Shown: positions 46,235 through 57,199 of the stretch, in pieces | How the letters are laid out: each line of letters starts with the position of its first letter | Position numbering within the stretch: position 1 is the first letter of the stretch | NCBI GenBank assembly: GCA_007922305.1 | Contig: ML677364.1 | Coordinates: forward strand, 21,683,326-21,747,325 | Source of the DNA: Dermatemys mawii | Taxonomy: Eukaryota > Chordata > Testudines > Dermatemydidae | Reading direction: 5' to 3' | DNA length: 64,000 nt | Program-made: the position numbers and the translations under genes | Notes under the pieces: generated by a model | The model's input: the letters and a program-made list of their open reading frames with translations, nothing else | Databases searched by the model: none | What the model was told of the DNA's origin: nothing

Positions 46235-46770
46235 TAAATGTTTTGGGCTGAAATTTTCCATGTTGGTGCCGACCTATGGCTGATTTTTTAAAAAAAATTT
46301 GAGCTAAAATAGTCCAGTCACTTCTGAGAATGATATTAGGGGAAAATATATTTTTTTGTCCATGTTAAAAAAAAATCTTACAACCATTTTTTTGGGAAGC
46401 TCTAAGCCACCATGACTTTGAGCAGGGAATTGAAATTTGGCAGGGATGTCGTGCCAGTGGCAGGGATGTACCTTTTGTTGCTTCTGTGAAAATGTATGCA
46501 AATTTGGCCAAGTTATAAGCTTTTAAAAAATCTCAGTTTGCACATGCTTTAGCAGCTGAACTCTTGTTAGAGGTCAGCTGCTAAATGTTCTGAAGACTCT
46601 GTGCTGAGCATGGTCCATCTCCTCACAGCTCCGCTCTGTGCATGTGCTGAGCATCCTCCAACCTAAGGCTGCAGAAGCTGAGCAGGCTGCTTCCCTGTGG
46701 TTGCTCCTCCTCATTTCCAGAGGCTGCAGTGGTGCAGAGCACCAGAACTGAGAGGGGGGAGGCTGTCTCT
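46235..46770 (-). repeat. Long reptile repeat, minus copy
   Basis: Read in reverse complement it has 'ctgccaaatttcaattccct', 'gctcaaagtcatgg' and 'aacatggaaaatttcagccc'. These align with 'ctgccagatttcaaattcct' and 'gcatggaaaaatttaacctg' in the copy at 59.8-60.1 kb. The right part ('gctgagcatcctcc') matches 'gcatgctcagtg' at 58.47 kb. Class unknown. Confidence 0.6.
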
Positions 46771-46873
46771 TGTGTGTTGTTAGGAAATTACATAAGAGTA
46801 CATTAAATGAACATTAAACTTGCAAAATCATATGGAAAAATAGTATGTGTTGGTATAATTAAAGGCTATATCA

Positions 46874-47076
46874 TAGGGATCGGCAACCTTGGCATGCAGA
46901 ACCGTAGGGTTAGCACCCTTAGTGGATCCCAGGGGTTTGTTTATTTGCCGGTTCACCGACTGTGGCTCCCACTGGCCGCAGTTCACCGTCCCAGTCCAAT
47001 GGGGGCTGCGGGAAATGGCGGGGCCCGCTAAGGGTGCTTACCCTGTGGTTCCACGTGCCAAGGTTGCCAATCCCTG
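46874..47076. mobile_element. hAT-like MITE, 203 bp, perfect duplication
   Basis: Perfect 8-bp repeats CTATATCA at 46866-46873 and 47077-47084 flank the ends 'tagggatcggcaacc' and 'ggttgccaatccctg'. The interior 'ccgactgtggctcccactgg' is shared with the longer copy at 60814-61146. Confidence 0.9.
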
Positions 47077-47398
47077 CTATATCACAAGAGGGCCAAATGA
47101 AGGTTACATGGGCAGCCTTCATTGTGGTTTTTCCTAACTTTTGAGCTCTTGACTTGGCAACCTTAATATCCTTTTCATGTCGGGTTTTTATGTAATGAGT
47201 GTAAAAGATTTGAAGAGCTGCTGTCAGTTTAATAAATATTTGTTTAAACATATAATTTTCAATCTACATATCAATTACCCATATTATTACTATAATTATT
47301 AAAAGTGAAGAAATTTTTAAAATCCAATATATTTGTCGCTATGTATTTATTATGTTTACTTTCTGTATTTCTCTCATCTCATCCTGGATAATGTAGAA

Positions 47399-47693
47399 CA
47401 GGGGTCGGCAACCTATGGCACAGGTGCCAAAGGCGGCACGTGAGCTGATTTTCAGTGGCACTCACACTGCCTGGGTCCTGGCCACCGGTCTAGGGGCTTT
47501 CCATTTTAATTTAATTTTAAGTGAAGCTTCTTAAACATTTTAAAAACCTTATTTACTTTACATACAACAATAGCTTAGTTTTATATTAAAGACATAGAAA
47601 AAGACCTTCTAAAAGCGTTAAAATGTGAAACCTTAAATTAAACTGAATAAATGAAGACTTGGGACACCACTTCTGAAAGGTTGCCGACCCCTG
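47399..47693. mobile_element. hAT-like MITE, 295 bp
   Basis: The ends 'caggggtcggcaacc' and 'ggttgccgacccctg' are perfect 15-bp inverted repeats. The flanks ATGTAGAA (47391-47398) and ATATAGAA (47694-47701) match at seven of eight places. Its interior is AT-rich and differs from the neighbour at 46874, though the tips are alike. Confidence 0.9.
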
Positions 47694-47701
47694 ATATAGA
47701 A

Positions 47702-48905
47702 TTTTAATAAATTTGGTTTTACTTTTGTTTATAGTTAGTTTCACTTTCAGGTTCCTAGTGCTGCAGTGTTTGAATTTCAGATTCTGCAGAGGAATATTTA
47801 TTTGTGTAAACATAGTGGTTTCTGATGGTTTGATTTTGTTTTCCTATTGGCCCGAGGTTTTATAAAAAAATGTTTATTATAAAATTAGGGTTAGATCCTT
47901 CAGATACTTTTTTTTGTGAATAAGTTCTCTCACGCAAATAGTTCTGTGGAAGTCAATTGAAGCTGACAGTACCTTTTAACAGATTTGTTATGAGATAGCT
48001 TAATTAAGTTTTAAAAAATAAATGGCTTATTGTCTGATTTAAACAAAACACAGAGTTATTAGTCTTGCTGGTATCATGTTGTTATCTCGTATATCACAAT
48101 ATTTAGTCATAGTATAAGGCTCTGGTCCTGCTCTGTGATTCACTGTGAACTGCTGGGCCTGCATGGAGCCCAGTTGGCTTTATTGTGGGAAAGAAAAGAA
48201 AGGAAGGAGGCAGGAAGTAAACAGAGAGTGACGGCTTGGTTTCTATGCACTAGGAATTAATCAAAGATTTGTAAAAAGTCATACCAAATCTTTTCAAAGT
48301 TGTGTGAGGTCCTGCTTTGAAATGTTACCTGCTTTTTCGCTGCCAGGTTAGCCAAGTTGCTGTGCCAAGTTTCTATCCCTGGCAACAGTCTGCTCTTCCA
48401 TCTAAGCAATATGGGTCATTGGGCTACAAGCACTGTTCTAGAGAACCAAGCTTTCCTTGAATTGAAGTTGTTCTGCAATGAAGGGATATATCCCAGATGT
48501 AGTTCTGGGAAATAATTTTTAAGAAGTTGTTGTCATTATATAAGTCCCAAAACATGTGAGCCAGTGTAACTCTAGGTGATACACATCTCCAGCAGCAATC
48601 TCTTTAGGCAAGACCCATGCACTGTAGCCTGTGGAGGGACCAAGTATATTTTTAAATGCTAAGCTATTTTTATCATAATGAACAAAATTTACCTGTTTTA
48701 TGTAAAGATTTTGTATTGTTGTCGGCTTCTTGATGATGAAATAGTAATTTTTTAAAATTAAAGTAATTCTGATAATGTTTGCTAGCTTTTAGATGAATTC
48801 ATCCTGATTTTTTAAATAAACAGTCTCTCTCTATTTTTAATCAGTTGCTAACACTACTCTGTTTTCTGGTACAGACACCAAAGTTGGCAGTTTTTCAAAC
48901 TAGCG
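47702..48905. other. Presumed intron, nothing recognised
   Basis: One palindromic fragment is possible at 47885-47970 ('gttagatccttcagatac'). No exon was seen. Confidence 0.35.
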
Positions 48906-48910
48906 GGCGC

Positions 48911-48911
48911 G

Positions 48912-48948
<37 letters not shown>

Positions 48949-48949
48949 A
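48911..48949 (+). repeat. (CT)n microsatellite
   Basis: About eighteen CT units follow 'gcgggcgcgca' and end at 'ctaactgg'. Confidence 0.92.
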
Positions 48950-48954
48950 CTGGG

Positions 48955-50010
48955 TGCATAGATTTAAATAAAAAAGATTTAAATCACCAATTTTAATCAT
49001 GATTTAAATCAACAAGCGGGAAATCTTGATCCAGGTTATCAATTTTAATCATGTGTTGTATTTGTTGTTTTTATTTTCCTAAAGAAAGCTTGATTCTTGC
49101 TGGTTAATTAAAACATGTTGCATTGCAACTAACTATATCCTTTACTCTAAATTTGGTGCTTCTTTTTGCTACCCAGGGGCACATACTACATCTATAAACA
49201 TTTAATGAGGCAATTATATAGCTTAACTAACATTTATTCTGATTCTTAACTTTTAGATATTTTTAGTATGTTAGAAAATAGTGAAATATGCCTTTCTTAT
49301 TTACCAGAATATGACTAATTTTTTACTTGTAATTGTGTCAAGCTCTATGTGACTGGAAATTCAAATTCAATCAAAAATGTACAAAAACACAATTTTAATT
49401 TTTTTAAATCAAACTTAAATGTGCTGGATACATAAGAAAAAAGTTTATCAAAACATATTCTATGTTCAAAACTGATTTATTACGCAAAGGAAATATCTCT
49501 AGGTAATGAATTGACCTGATTGCTTCTGGTCACCATGTCCTTCAAGGTTTTAGAACCAGTACATTTCATCACATCACACCTAGTTTTTCTTCTTAGACTG
49601 GAAGAGGAAAACAAACTTTCCTGCTTTTTTCAACTCCCACTTGGTTTCTTCACTTTAAATGAACTAGTCATTAAACTGAACTAGCTGCATAAACTGAAAT
49701 GAAAAAAATATTTTCCCTATTCCCGCAGAAAAGGCTACCACTGTCAAAAGCTAGTTTAGAACGTCAACCAATTCTGGATATAGAGGCTTCGCCAGTAACT
49801 TCAACCAGTTCAGTGGTTTGATTGTATTTAAAACTTGGCAGAGGTACTGCTCAATATTTGTTGTATTTAATTTACATTATTTTAATAGTTTAGACCTTAA
49901 CATAAATTATCAATTTCAAATTTAATTTTGAGTATATTTATTTTATAAAACCCTATATTTAATTTAAATAAAAATATCTGATTGAAAAAAGACAATATTT
50001 TAAAATATTT
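48955..50010. repeat. AT-rich 'gatttaaatc' repeat block
   Basis: The palindrome 'gatttaaatc' and the words 'accaattttaatcatg' / 'atcaattttaatcatg' recur between 48960 and 49052. The right part (49880-50010) has inverted, similarly AT-rich text. It resembles a turtle DNA repeat of about 1 kb; exact ends were not found. Confidence 0.45.
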
Positions 50011-50124
50011 AATTTTTATAAATCCTGATATTATAAAATAAAACAGCAGAATCTCATACTTTCTCATATTAGAGTGTTGTTGTATGAATCCCAAAACATG
50101 CAAGCCATGGGAGAAAACAAAATA

Positions 50125-50536
50125 CAGTTCATCCTAGCTATAATGAACCTGTCAGGATCCAGGTCTTTTGTTCATTATAGCCAGGGATTCACTATAGCAA
50201 AAGGACAATCAGAATGAACCATAAACTGCTGGAGTAAGTTAATGAAGTTGCCTTGGATAGAGGTGTTAGCATAATTAATTAATTAATTCATAATTAAGGC
50301 TTCAAGTTGGTCAGGGAGGGAGATTTTTGGTGACCTCTGTGACTTCAGCCCCTGGTGGAGGAGCTCCCGGGCTCTGGGCTCCCAGCCGTCAGCCCCAGGT
50401 GGTGGGTGGCAAAGTGGGGGCCCACTCCTTAGTTTTTGCCCCTGGGCTCAACCCTGGATAAAAATTGTCCATGAATATGCATTATACCCTTTTTTTACAA
50501 TATGGTAATGAAAGGCATTATACCAAGGGTGTACTG
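50125..50536. mobile_element. Mariner/Tigger-like element
   Basis: The ends 'cagttcatcct' and 'gggtgtactg' are imperfect inverted copies next to TA on both sides, the target of Tc1/mariner elements. Near the left end 'cctagctataatgaacc' and 'gttcattatagccaggga' form an inner hairpin. A GC-rich block at 50330-50455 looks like a foreign insertion. No transposase frame. Confidence 0.6.
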
Positions 50537-51184
50537 TATCTAAAAGCACTCCTGAGCTCTGTATTTCTTATTCAAGCTGTTTTGTGCTATTTAATAAGCA
50601 ACATTCCCCAGTGGTGACAGCGAAACAGTGTATTGGACACTGATTTTATTGAACAAATAGACATCTCTTTTTCAGAGAGCTGTCAGATTGTTCAGTCTGT
50701 TGAGCAGACCAGCGGTACAGGTTCTTGGGTGCTTTATAATCAACATTCAACCACGTTAAAAATAAAATATGCAAAATAAAGCTTGGAGCTAGACCATACT
50801 TTTTAAACAAATTTAGGTTCTAATTTGGTAGCCACTCTTGCAAGTGTGTCACTATGATTTATTCTCTTTTAAGAAAGCATGTACTTCATTATTTAAACAT
50901 ATTTTTATGTTCCTTCTTTTAAAAAACTGGACCTTCCTGGATAAGTGAAATCACTGGGAAGAAAATTGAAACTTACACGTCACACCAAAATACATTTTTG
51001 CATAATTTTTTTTTACACAATCATATTGGGTTTGATTTAATTTTGATATTTTGCAGTTGATGAACTCTCCACCATATTTTCTCTAAATTCACACTTTGAG
51101 ACTCCAAGCAACTTCTTACATTGAGGGCATCTTTTCAGAATAAAGCTTGCACTTCGGCTGTCTTAATCAACAAGTGCTGTAGAG

Positions 51185-51839
51185 CAGGGGTGGGCAAACT
51201 TTTTGGCCCGAGAGCCACATTGGGGTTGCAAAATTGTATGGAGGGCCTCCCCAACAGCCTGGCCCCGCCCCATATCTGACCCTCACCCACTTCCCACCCC
51301 CTGACTGCTCCCCTCAGAACTATCGACCTATCCAAAACACCCCTGCTCCTTGTCCCTTGAATACCCCGTCCCGAGACCCCCCACCCTAACTGATCTCCCA
51401 GGATCCCACCCCTTACCTAACCCTCCCTGCTCCCTGTCCCTTGACTTCCCCGACCCCTATCCACAGCCCCGCCCCCTGACTGCCCCCTGGGACTCCCTGT
51501 CCCCTGACTCCCCCCCAGCCTTCACCTCATCCAATCTCCCCCACTCCCTGTCCTCTGACTACCCCCCTGGGACCTCCTGCCCCTTATCCAACCCCACTCC
51601 CTTCTGACTCTGGCCCTGGCCTCCTTACAGTGCTGCTCAGAGCAGCATGTCTGGTAGCCCGGCTGGAGCCAGACACGCTGACCCAATCTCCTGTCGGAGC
51701 ACATAGCCCAGCCCCCAGAGCGCTGTCTGCGCAGCGGTATGGCTCTGAGGGAGGGGAGACAACAGGGGAGTGGCGGGGGCCTGGCAGGACGGTCCTGCGG
51801 GCTGGATGTGGCCTGTGGCCCGTAGTTTGCCACCCCTGG
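51185..51839. mobile_element. hAT-like element, 655 bp, perfect duplication
   Basis: Perfect 8-bp repeats CTGTAGAG flank it at 51177-51184 and 51840-51847. The ends are 'caggggtgggcaaactt' and 'gtagtttgccacccctgg'. The interior is a long C-rich run ('ccctgactgccccctgg' words repeated), which creates open frames on both strands with no real coding. This GC peak is not a promoter. Confidence 0.92.
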
Positions 51840-51849
51840 CTGTAGAGTC

Positions 51850-54190
51850 TTTGAATCAAACTCTATGAAACATAACATTGCTTGGTTATCTGACTTCAAT
51901 CAAATACAACAAATGGATTGACCGTTCAAGGCTTGCTCGCACAGTAGTTCCATTGACTGAAGTGGGAATATTCTCATGAGTCTGACTTGTGATATTGAAC
52001 ATTATCTCTTGGATTGTACAGAAGACTTGGGATTCATTTTCCAGTTGCAGGAGTTGACAGATATTGCATCTCTTTATTCATAACCTTTGTTTTCACAAAG
52101 TTATCAGTTCGGGGGCAGAATATTTTTTCTATTTTAACTAGATGTGTGTTCTTCACTGGGTCCTGTGGAAAAAGTCTGCAGATTCTACTTCTGTCATTTT
52201 GTTGATTTCTAGTTTTCTCATCCAAAACAGAAAAAGGTTTTAAATTAGGGGCTTTACATTAGACAAATCCATATGGCATTTGTACTTCTAGTGAAAGTTT
52301 CTTTAATTTATGATAACAGAAAACATTTGTTTTATTACTCCTGTATGGCCCAAGTGCATTCTCTAACTTTTCAGTAACTCCATCTTGTTCATCAGACCAA
52401 CATCTATATTGCTTCCTCTTCAGTTACAAAGAAATGTTTTTTCTATTCCTCATATTTTACTGATCTTGTGCTACATTTTCAGGTACACTAATAAGCCTTT
52501 TAAAAAAAGCCATTTTCTTATTTACATATGGTATTTCCTCAGTGTTTCTGCAATGTAGTATGTCCAACTAGATATCCCAATCAAACAATAGTTCTTTTCT
52601 GATTGAAACACGCTGGTGTATTTCCAACAATTTCAGGAAGAGTAATGCAGAGTACAAAGATTAGTCATACAAGTTATTGTTTTAACAATTGTGTTGTTTT
52701 TAAAAGAAAGAATAGAAAGTCTCCATTACACTGTATATTGCAACTGAATTTTTCTGATTTCCATTGAGGTCAGCGGAAATTTTACCTGAATAAGATCCAT
52801 AATACTCAGCCTTCAATCTGATTGGTCTCAGAATGATAATAATCAGTTTCATCTTTCCTGTTTCTCTCAAGCACAAGGGCCAAGTTCTCAGCTGCTGTAA
52901 ATTGGCATAACTTAGGTGATTTTAACACCTACAGTTACTGAAATGAAAAAACTGCTGAGAATGAGGCCCCTGATATCCACCTTTCCCCTAAAAATGTACA
53001 GTACAACCTTTTCAATAACTAAGTACCTTGCAGGTATTCAAATTTGCCAGTATTCAACCCTTAGGAAACAGAATTTAATTTGGGGCCAGATCCTGCAGTC
53101 CTTATTAAGGCAAAGTTTCCACTGACGTCAAAAGAAGTTCTGTGTGATAAAGGGCTACAGCTTTGGGCTTTTGAACATTTCTGTCCCCTGCTTCTTAGGT
53201 AGGTGTTATCTGAGTTAAAAACAATGAATAACAAGATGGAGTGCCTACTATATATAGTGATTTTCATCTGAAGACCTCAGAGTAAAGAAATAATTCAACC
53301 TGTTAATTGTATAAATCTGCCAAAGCACAATTATACAGCTCTTCTTTTGAATTTTAGAAAATTAATCAAATAATATCCACACCCATACTAACAGCTGCAT
53401 ATTTTTATTCAGTGGAATTGTACAAAAGATAAATTTCTCTGAAAGACTGATTCACAAATACCCCAACACTCTAATAGTTTGTGTATTTGCAAAAATCAGT
53501 TAACAGGGTACAACGTTTTTTCTTTACTCTATTAATCCCAGCTAAATATATATGTTATATTGTGACATAATCTCACAAAGGCAATGATGAGGGGCCCATC
53601 CAACAAAAGTATTTAGGGTTCTTGAGTCACAGACAGAGACCATAAATTATTTTACCTGTCTTCTTAACAACCAGTGTATGTAGGTGAAAATCTCCGCCTG
53701 TTGTGGTGGACCTAAAAATGCTCCTGCATGGTGTGGATTTGTGAAGCTGCTTGGAGGGAGGAAACTCATGTAAATAAACTCCTTCCCTTCTGTATTCTGT
53801 TATCTCATATCTCTCTCAGTCCCTGGAACCTCCAAGTAAGCAACGGAGACTGATCCCAGGTGCCCTACAGGTTGTCTTAAAGGAAAGATGGGTGATGGAA
53901 CCTCTCATTTCTCAGTAACTATAGAAGGAGAGTTTGCTTTCTCTTTTTTTCAGTTCTCTCTCACCTTTGTCTATTGCTATTTTATTTTCAATTTTTTGTT
54001 AAAAAAAATTGTTTGGCATGGGGAAGATAAGAATAATCTCTGATCCAGTGGATCCTTTTTTCTTCCTTCCAGGCTGACCAATTCAAAGCTGTTATCCTGG
54101 GAGAAATCTTTGTCTTTGGAGTACACGCTTCCTTATCTCAGTCCCCCTAGATGAGAATATTGTGCAATGTCCTGAGCGTGCTCTGTGCAT
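51850..54190. other. Presumed intron; palindromic fragments
   Basis: Decayed dispersed palindromes lie at 52755-52820, 52875-52970 ('gggccaagttctcagctgct' against 'ctgctgagaatgaggccc') and 53085-53155. No exon was recognised. Confidence 0.4.
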
Positions 54191-55144
54191 GCCAATCATA
54201 GAGTCATAGACTTTAAGGTCAGAAGGGATCATTATGATCATCTTGTCTGACCTCCTGCAAAACGCAGGCCACAGAATCTCACTCACCCACTCCTGTAATA
54301 AATCTCTGACCTATGTTTTAGCCATTGAAGTCCTCAAATCACAGTTTAAAGACTTCAAGGTGCAGAGAATCCTCCAGCAAGTGAGCCGTGCCCCAAGCTG
54401 CAGAGAAAGGTAAAAAACCCCAGGACCTCTGCCAATCTGTCCTGGAGGAAAATTCCTTCCCGACCCCAAATATGGTGATCAGCTAAACCTGAGCATGTGG
54501 GCAAGACACACCAGCAAGGCACCCAGGAAAGAATTATCTCTAATAACTCAGATCCCATCCCATCCCATCTAACATCCCATCACAGGCCAGTGGGCATATT
54601 TACCGCTAATAGTTAAAGATCAATTAATTGCCAAAATTAGGCTATCCCACCATCCCCTCCATAAATTTATCAATCTTAATCTTGAAGCCAGATATGTCTT
54701 TTGCCCCCACTGCTCCCCTTCGAAGGCTGTTGCAGAACTTCACTCCTCTGATGGTTAGAAACTTTCATCTAATTTCAAGTCTAAACTTCCTGATGGCCAA
54801 TTTATATCCATTCGTTTTTGTGCCCACATTGGTACTGAACTTAAATAATTTCCTCTCCCTCCTGAGTATTTATCCCTCTGATATATTTATAGAGAACAAT
54901 CATATTTCCTCTCATCCTTCTTTTGGTTAGGCTAAACAAGCCAAGCTCTTAGAGTCTCCTTTAATAAGACAGGGTTTCCATTTCTTGGATCATCCTAGTA
55001 GCTCTTCTCTGTACTGTGCCAGTTTGAATTCATCCGTCTTAAACATGGGAGACCAGAACTGCACACAATATTCCAGATGATGTCTCATCAGTTCCTTGTA
55101 TAACACCTCCTTATCTCTACTGGAAATACCTCACCTGATACATC

Positions 55145-55543
55145 CTAAGACCGCATTAGATCACATTGATAGCTCATATTCATCCTGTGATCAGCCAATA
55201 CTCTAAGGTCCTTCTCCTCCTCTGTTACTTCCACCTGATGCGTCCCCAGCCTATAACTAAAATTCTTGTTATTAATCCCTAAATGCATGACCTTACACTT
55301 TTCACTATTAAATTTCATCCTGTTGCTATTACTCCAGTTTACAAGGTAATCCAGATCTTCCTGTATGATATCCCAGTCCTTCTCTGTATTGGCAATTCCT
55401 CCCAGTTTTGTGTCATCCACAGACTTTATTAGCACACTCCCACTTTTTGTGCCAAGGTCAGTTATAAAAATTAAATAAGACTGGTCCCAAAACTGATCCC
55501 TGAGGAACTCCACTGATAACCTCCCTCCAGACTGACAGTTCAC
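55145..55543 (-). pseudogene. CR1 reverse-transcriptase fragment, downstream part
   Basis: A 132-residue frame overlapping the piece above by about 86 bases in a shifted frame. It keeps the motif C pair as SVDDTKLGG at about 41-49 and the MKFNSEKCKVMHLG block at about 75-88, typical for CR1. Confidence 0.85.
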
Positions 55544-55841
55544 CTTTCAGTATGACCCGTTGTAGTCTCCCCTTTAACCAGTTCCTTGTCCACCTTTTAA
55601 TTTTCATATTGATCCCCATCTTTTCCAATTTAACTAATAATTCCCCATGTGGAACCATATCAAATGCCTTACTGAAACTGAGGTAAATTAGATCCACTGT
55701 GTTTCCTTTGTCTAAAAATTCTGTTCCCTTCTCAAAGAAGGAGAACATGTTGGTTTGGCACGATCTACCTTCTGTAAAACCGTGTTCTATTTTGTCCCAA
55801 TTATCATTGACTTCAGTGTCCTTAACTACTTTCTTCTTCAC
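55458..55841 (-). pseudogene. CR1 reverse-transcriptase fragment, upstream part
   Basis: A 127-residue open piece with motif A as YLSFSKAFDMVPH at about 53-65 and [16 protein letters not shown] at about 109-124. The first aspartate of motif A (normally YLDFSKAFD) is serine, so the catalytic site is broken. It ends at a frameshift, and the next piece continues in another frame. Confidence 0.85.
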
Positions 55842-56119
55842 ATTTTTTTACAAGACCTTTCATACTACAGATGTCAAACTAACAGGCCTGTAATTACCCA
55901 GATCACTTTTTTTCTTTTCTTAAAAATAGGAATTATGTTAGCAATTCTCTAGTCATGCAGTACAACCCCTGAGTTTACAGATTCATTACAAATTCTTGCT
56001 AATGGGCTTGCAATTTCATGTGCCAGTTCCTTTAATATTATTGAATGAATATTATCTGGGTTCCCCCAATTTAGTCCCATTAACCTATTCGAGTTTGGCT
56101 TCTACCATTTGTCATCATG

Positions 56120-56275
56120 TCCCTAATTCAGGAACGTAACCCTATTCAGGAAAAATCTTAAGTACATTCTTAAAGAGAAGTACATGTGCTTGAAGTTGAT
56201 CGAGTGCTTTCCTAAACAGGGATGGGCTTAAGTACATGGCTGTGTGCTATTCTGAATCAAGGCCAGGGAGAATAT
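56120..56275. repeat. Decayed dispersed palindrome
   Basis: 'taattcaggaacgtaaccc' with 'attcaggaaaaatcttaag' and 'cctaaacagggatgggctta' with 'ctattctgaatcaagg' are the paired arms. Confidence 0.5.
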
Positions 56276-56544
56276 TTCAGTGAGGAAGGGTGGATGGGAA
56301 AGGAGCGGTCCTCAGCAACGAAGTTAAGCACTATATGGCTGCTAATAAGTGGGGACTACCCTCTGTAGTACAGAGGAGCCCAAGTGCTTTTCTGAGCCAG
56401 CAAATTGGAAGTTACCCTTCATCTGGATATGGCCCTGAGGATAGTAGCTACCCTGAACTTTTGGCTATCCATTCGCTTTATTATGCATCTTCTCATTTAA
56501 TTTCTTTTTTAATGAATGGTGTCCCTAGCCTCTGTCAGAGTGTA

Positions 56545-56702
56545 GTGATGGATGGCAAGAGAGAGATCACTTAATCATTACCTGTTAGGTGCACTCACTC
56601 TGGGGCACCTGGTATTGGCCACTGTTTGTGGACAGGATATCAGGCTGGATGGACCTTTGTTCTGACCCAGTATGGCCATTCTTATGTTCTTGTGTTCTCC
56701 AT
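56545..56702 (+). mobile_element. CR1 3'-end fragment
   Basis: 'gatcacttaatcattacctg', 'ctctggggcacctggtattg' and 'ctgacccagtatggccattc' then 'ttatgttcttgtgttct' is the 3' end of another CR1 subfamily, on + and only about 160 bp long. Confidence 0.85.
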
Positions 56703-56989
56703 ATATAACAAGGATAATATGAACAGATTTATAATTAGAAAGTTGTTTATTTTGTTTCTTCAGCTTTATAACTTTTAAAATATTTTCTCTTCTGCAAGCT
56801 CTAAAAGAAGATTGTGTTCCCAATTCCTCATACATTATATCTGACGTGATTTGTGTGTTCATTTATCAATTTGTTGTTAACCAGCCTGATAAATGTTGAT
56901 TCTGTGTGCTAAGTCTTTGGAGAATTACTGTGTATTACATTTGTTGTGGAGGATTTTTCTAAAATATATAAACTGTTTTGTCACTATGC

Positions 56990-57075
56990 AGTGTTGTAGC
57001 TGTATTGATCCCAGGATATTAGAGAGACAAGGTGGGTGAGGTAAAATGTTTTATTGGACAAAATTCTGATGAGTG
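56990..57075 (+). repeat. Reptile interspersed repeat fragment
   Basis: 'agtgttgtagctgtattgat', 'cccaggatattagagagaca', 'aggtgggtgaggtaaaatgt' is a very common turtle/crocodilian repeat; a small echo is at 59583. Family name unsure. Confidence 0.6.
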
Positions 57076-57199
57076 AGAGGGAGGGAGATTGAGACTGGAA
57101 GTTGGTTGGGATGGGAAGTGTGGGCAACGAAAAATAATATGTGATCATGTAATTAAAGACTGTATCATAATACATATGCACAAGGGGGTTGAATTAAGG

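Larger units (their letters stand above)
54196..56110 (-). mobile_element. CR1 LINE, 5'-truncated, dead copy
   Basis: Minus-strand CR1 with RT at its right and a 3' UTR ending at 'aatcatagagtcatagactt' near 54196. The tail includes 'ctcctgcaaaacgcaggcc' and 'aattccttcccgacccc'. The coding region is split by a frameshift near 55490 and by stops. It is a different subfamily from the copy at 1236-2512, as the 3' tails differ. Confidence 0.9.

Noticed and set aside
51350..51899. Open frames on both strands in a C-rich block
   Set aside because: All lie inside or overlap the hAT element bounded by CTGTAGAG.
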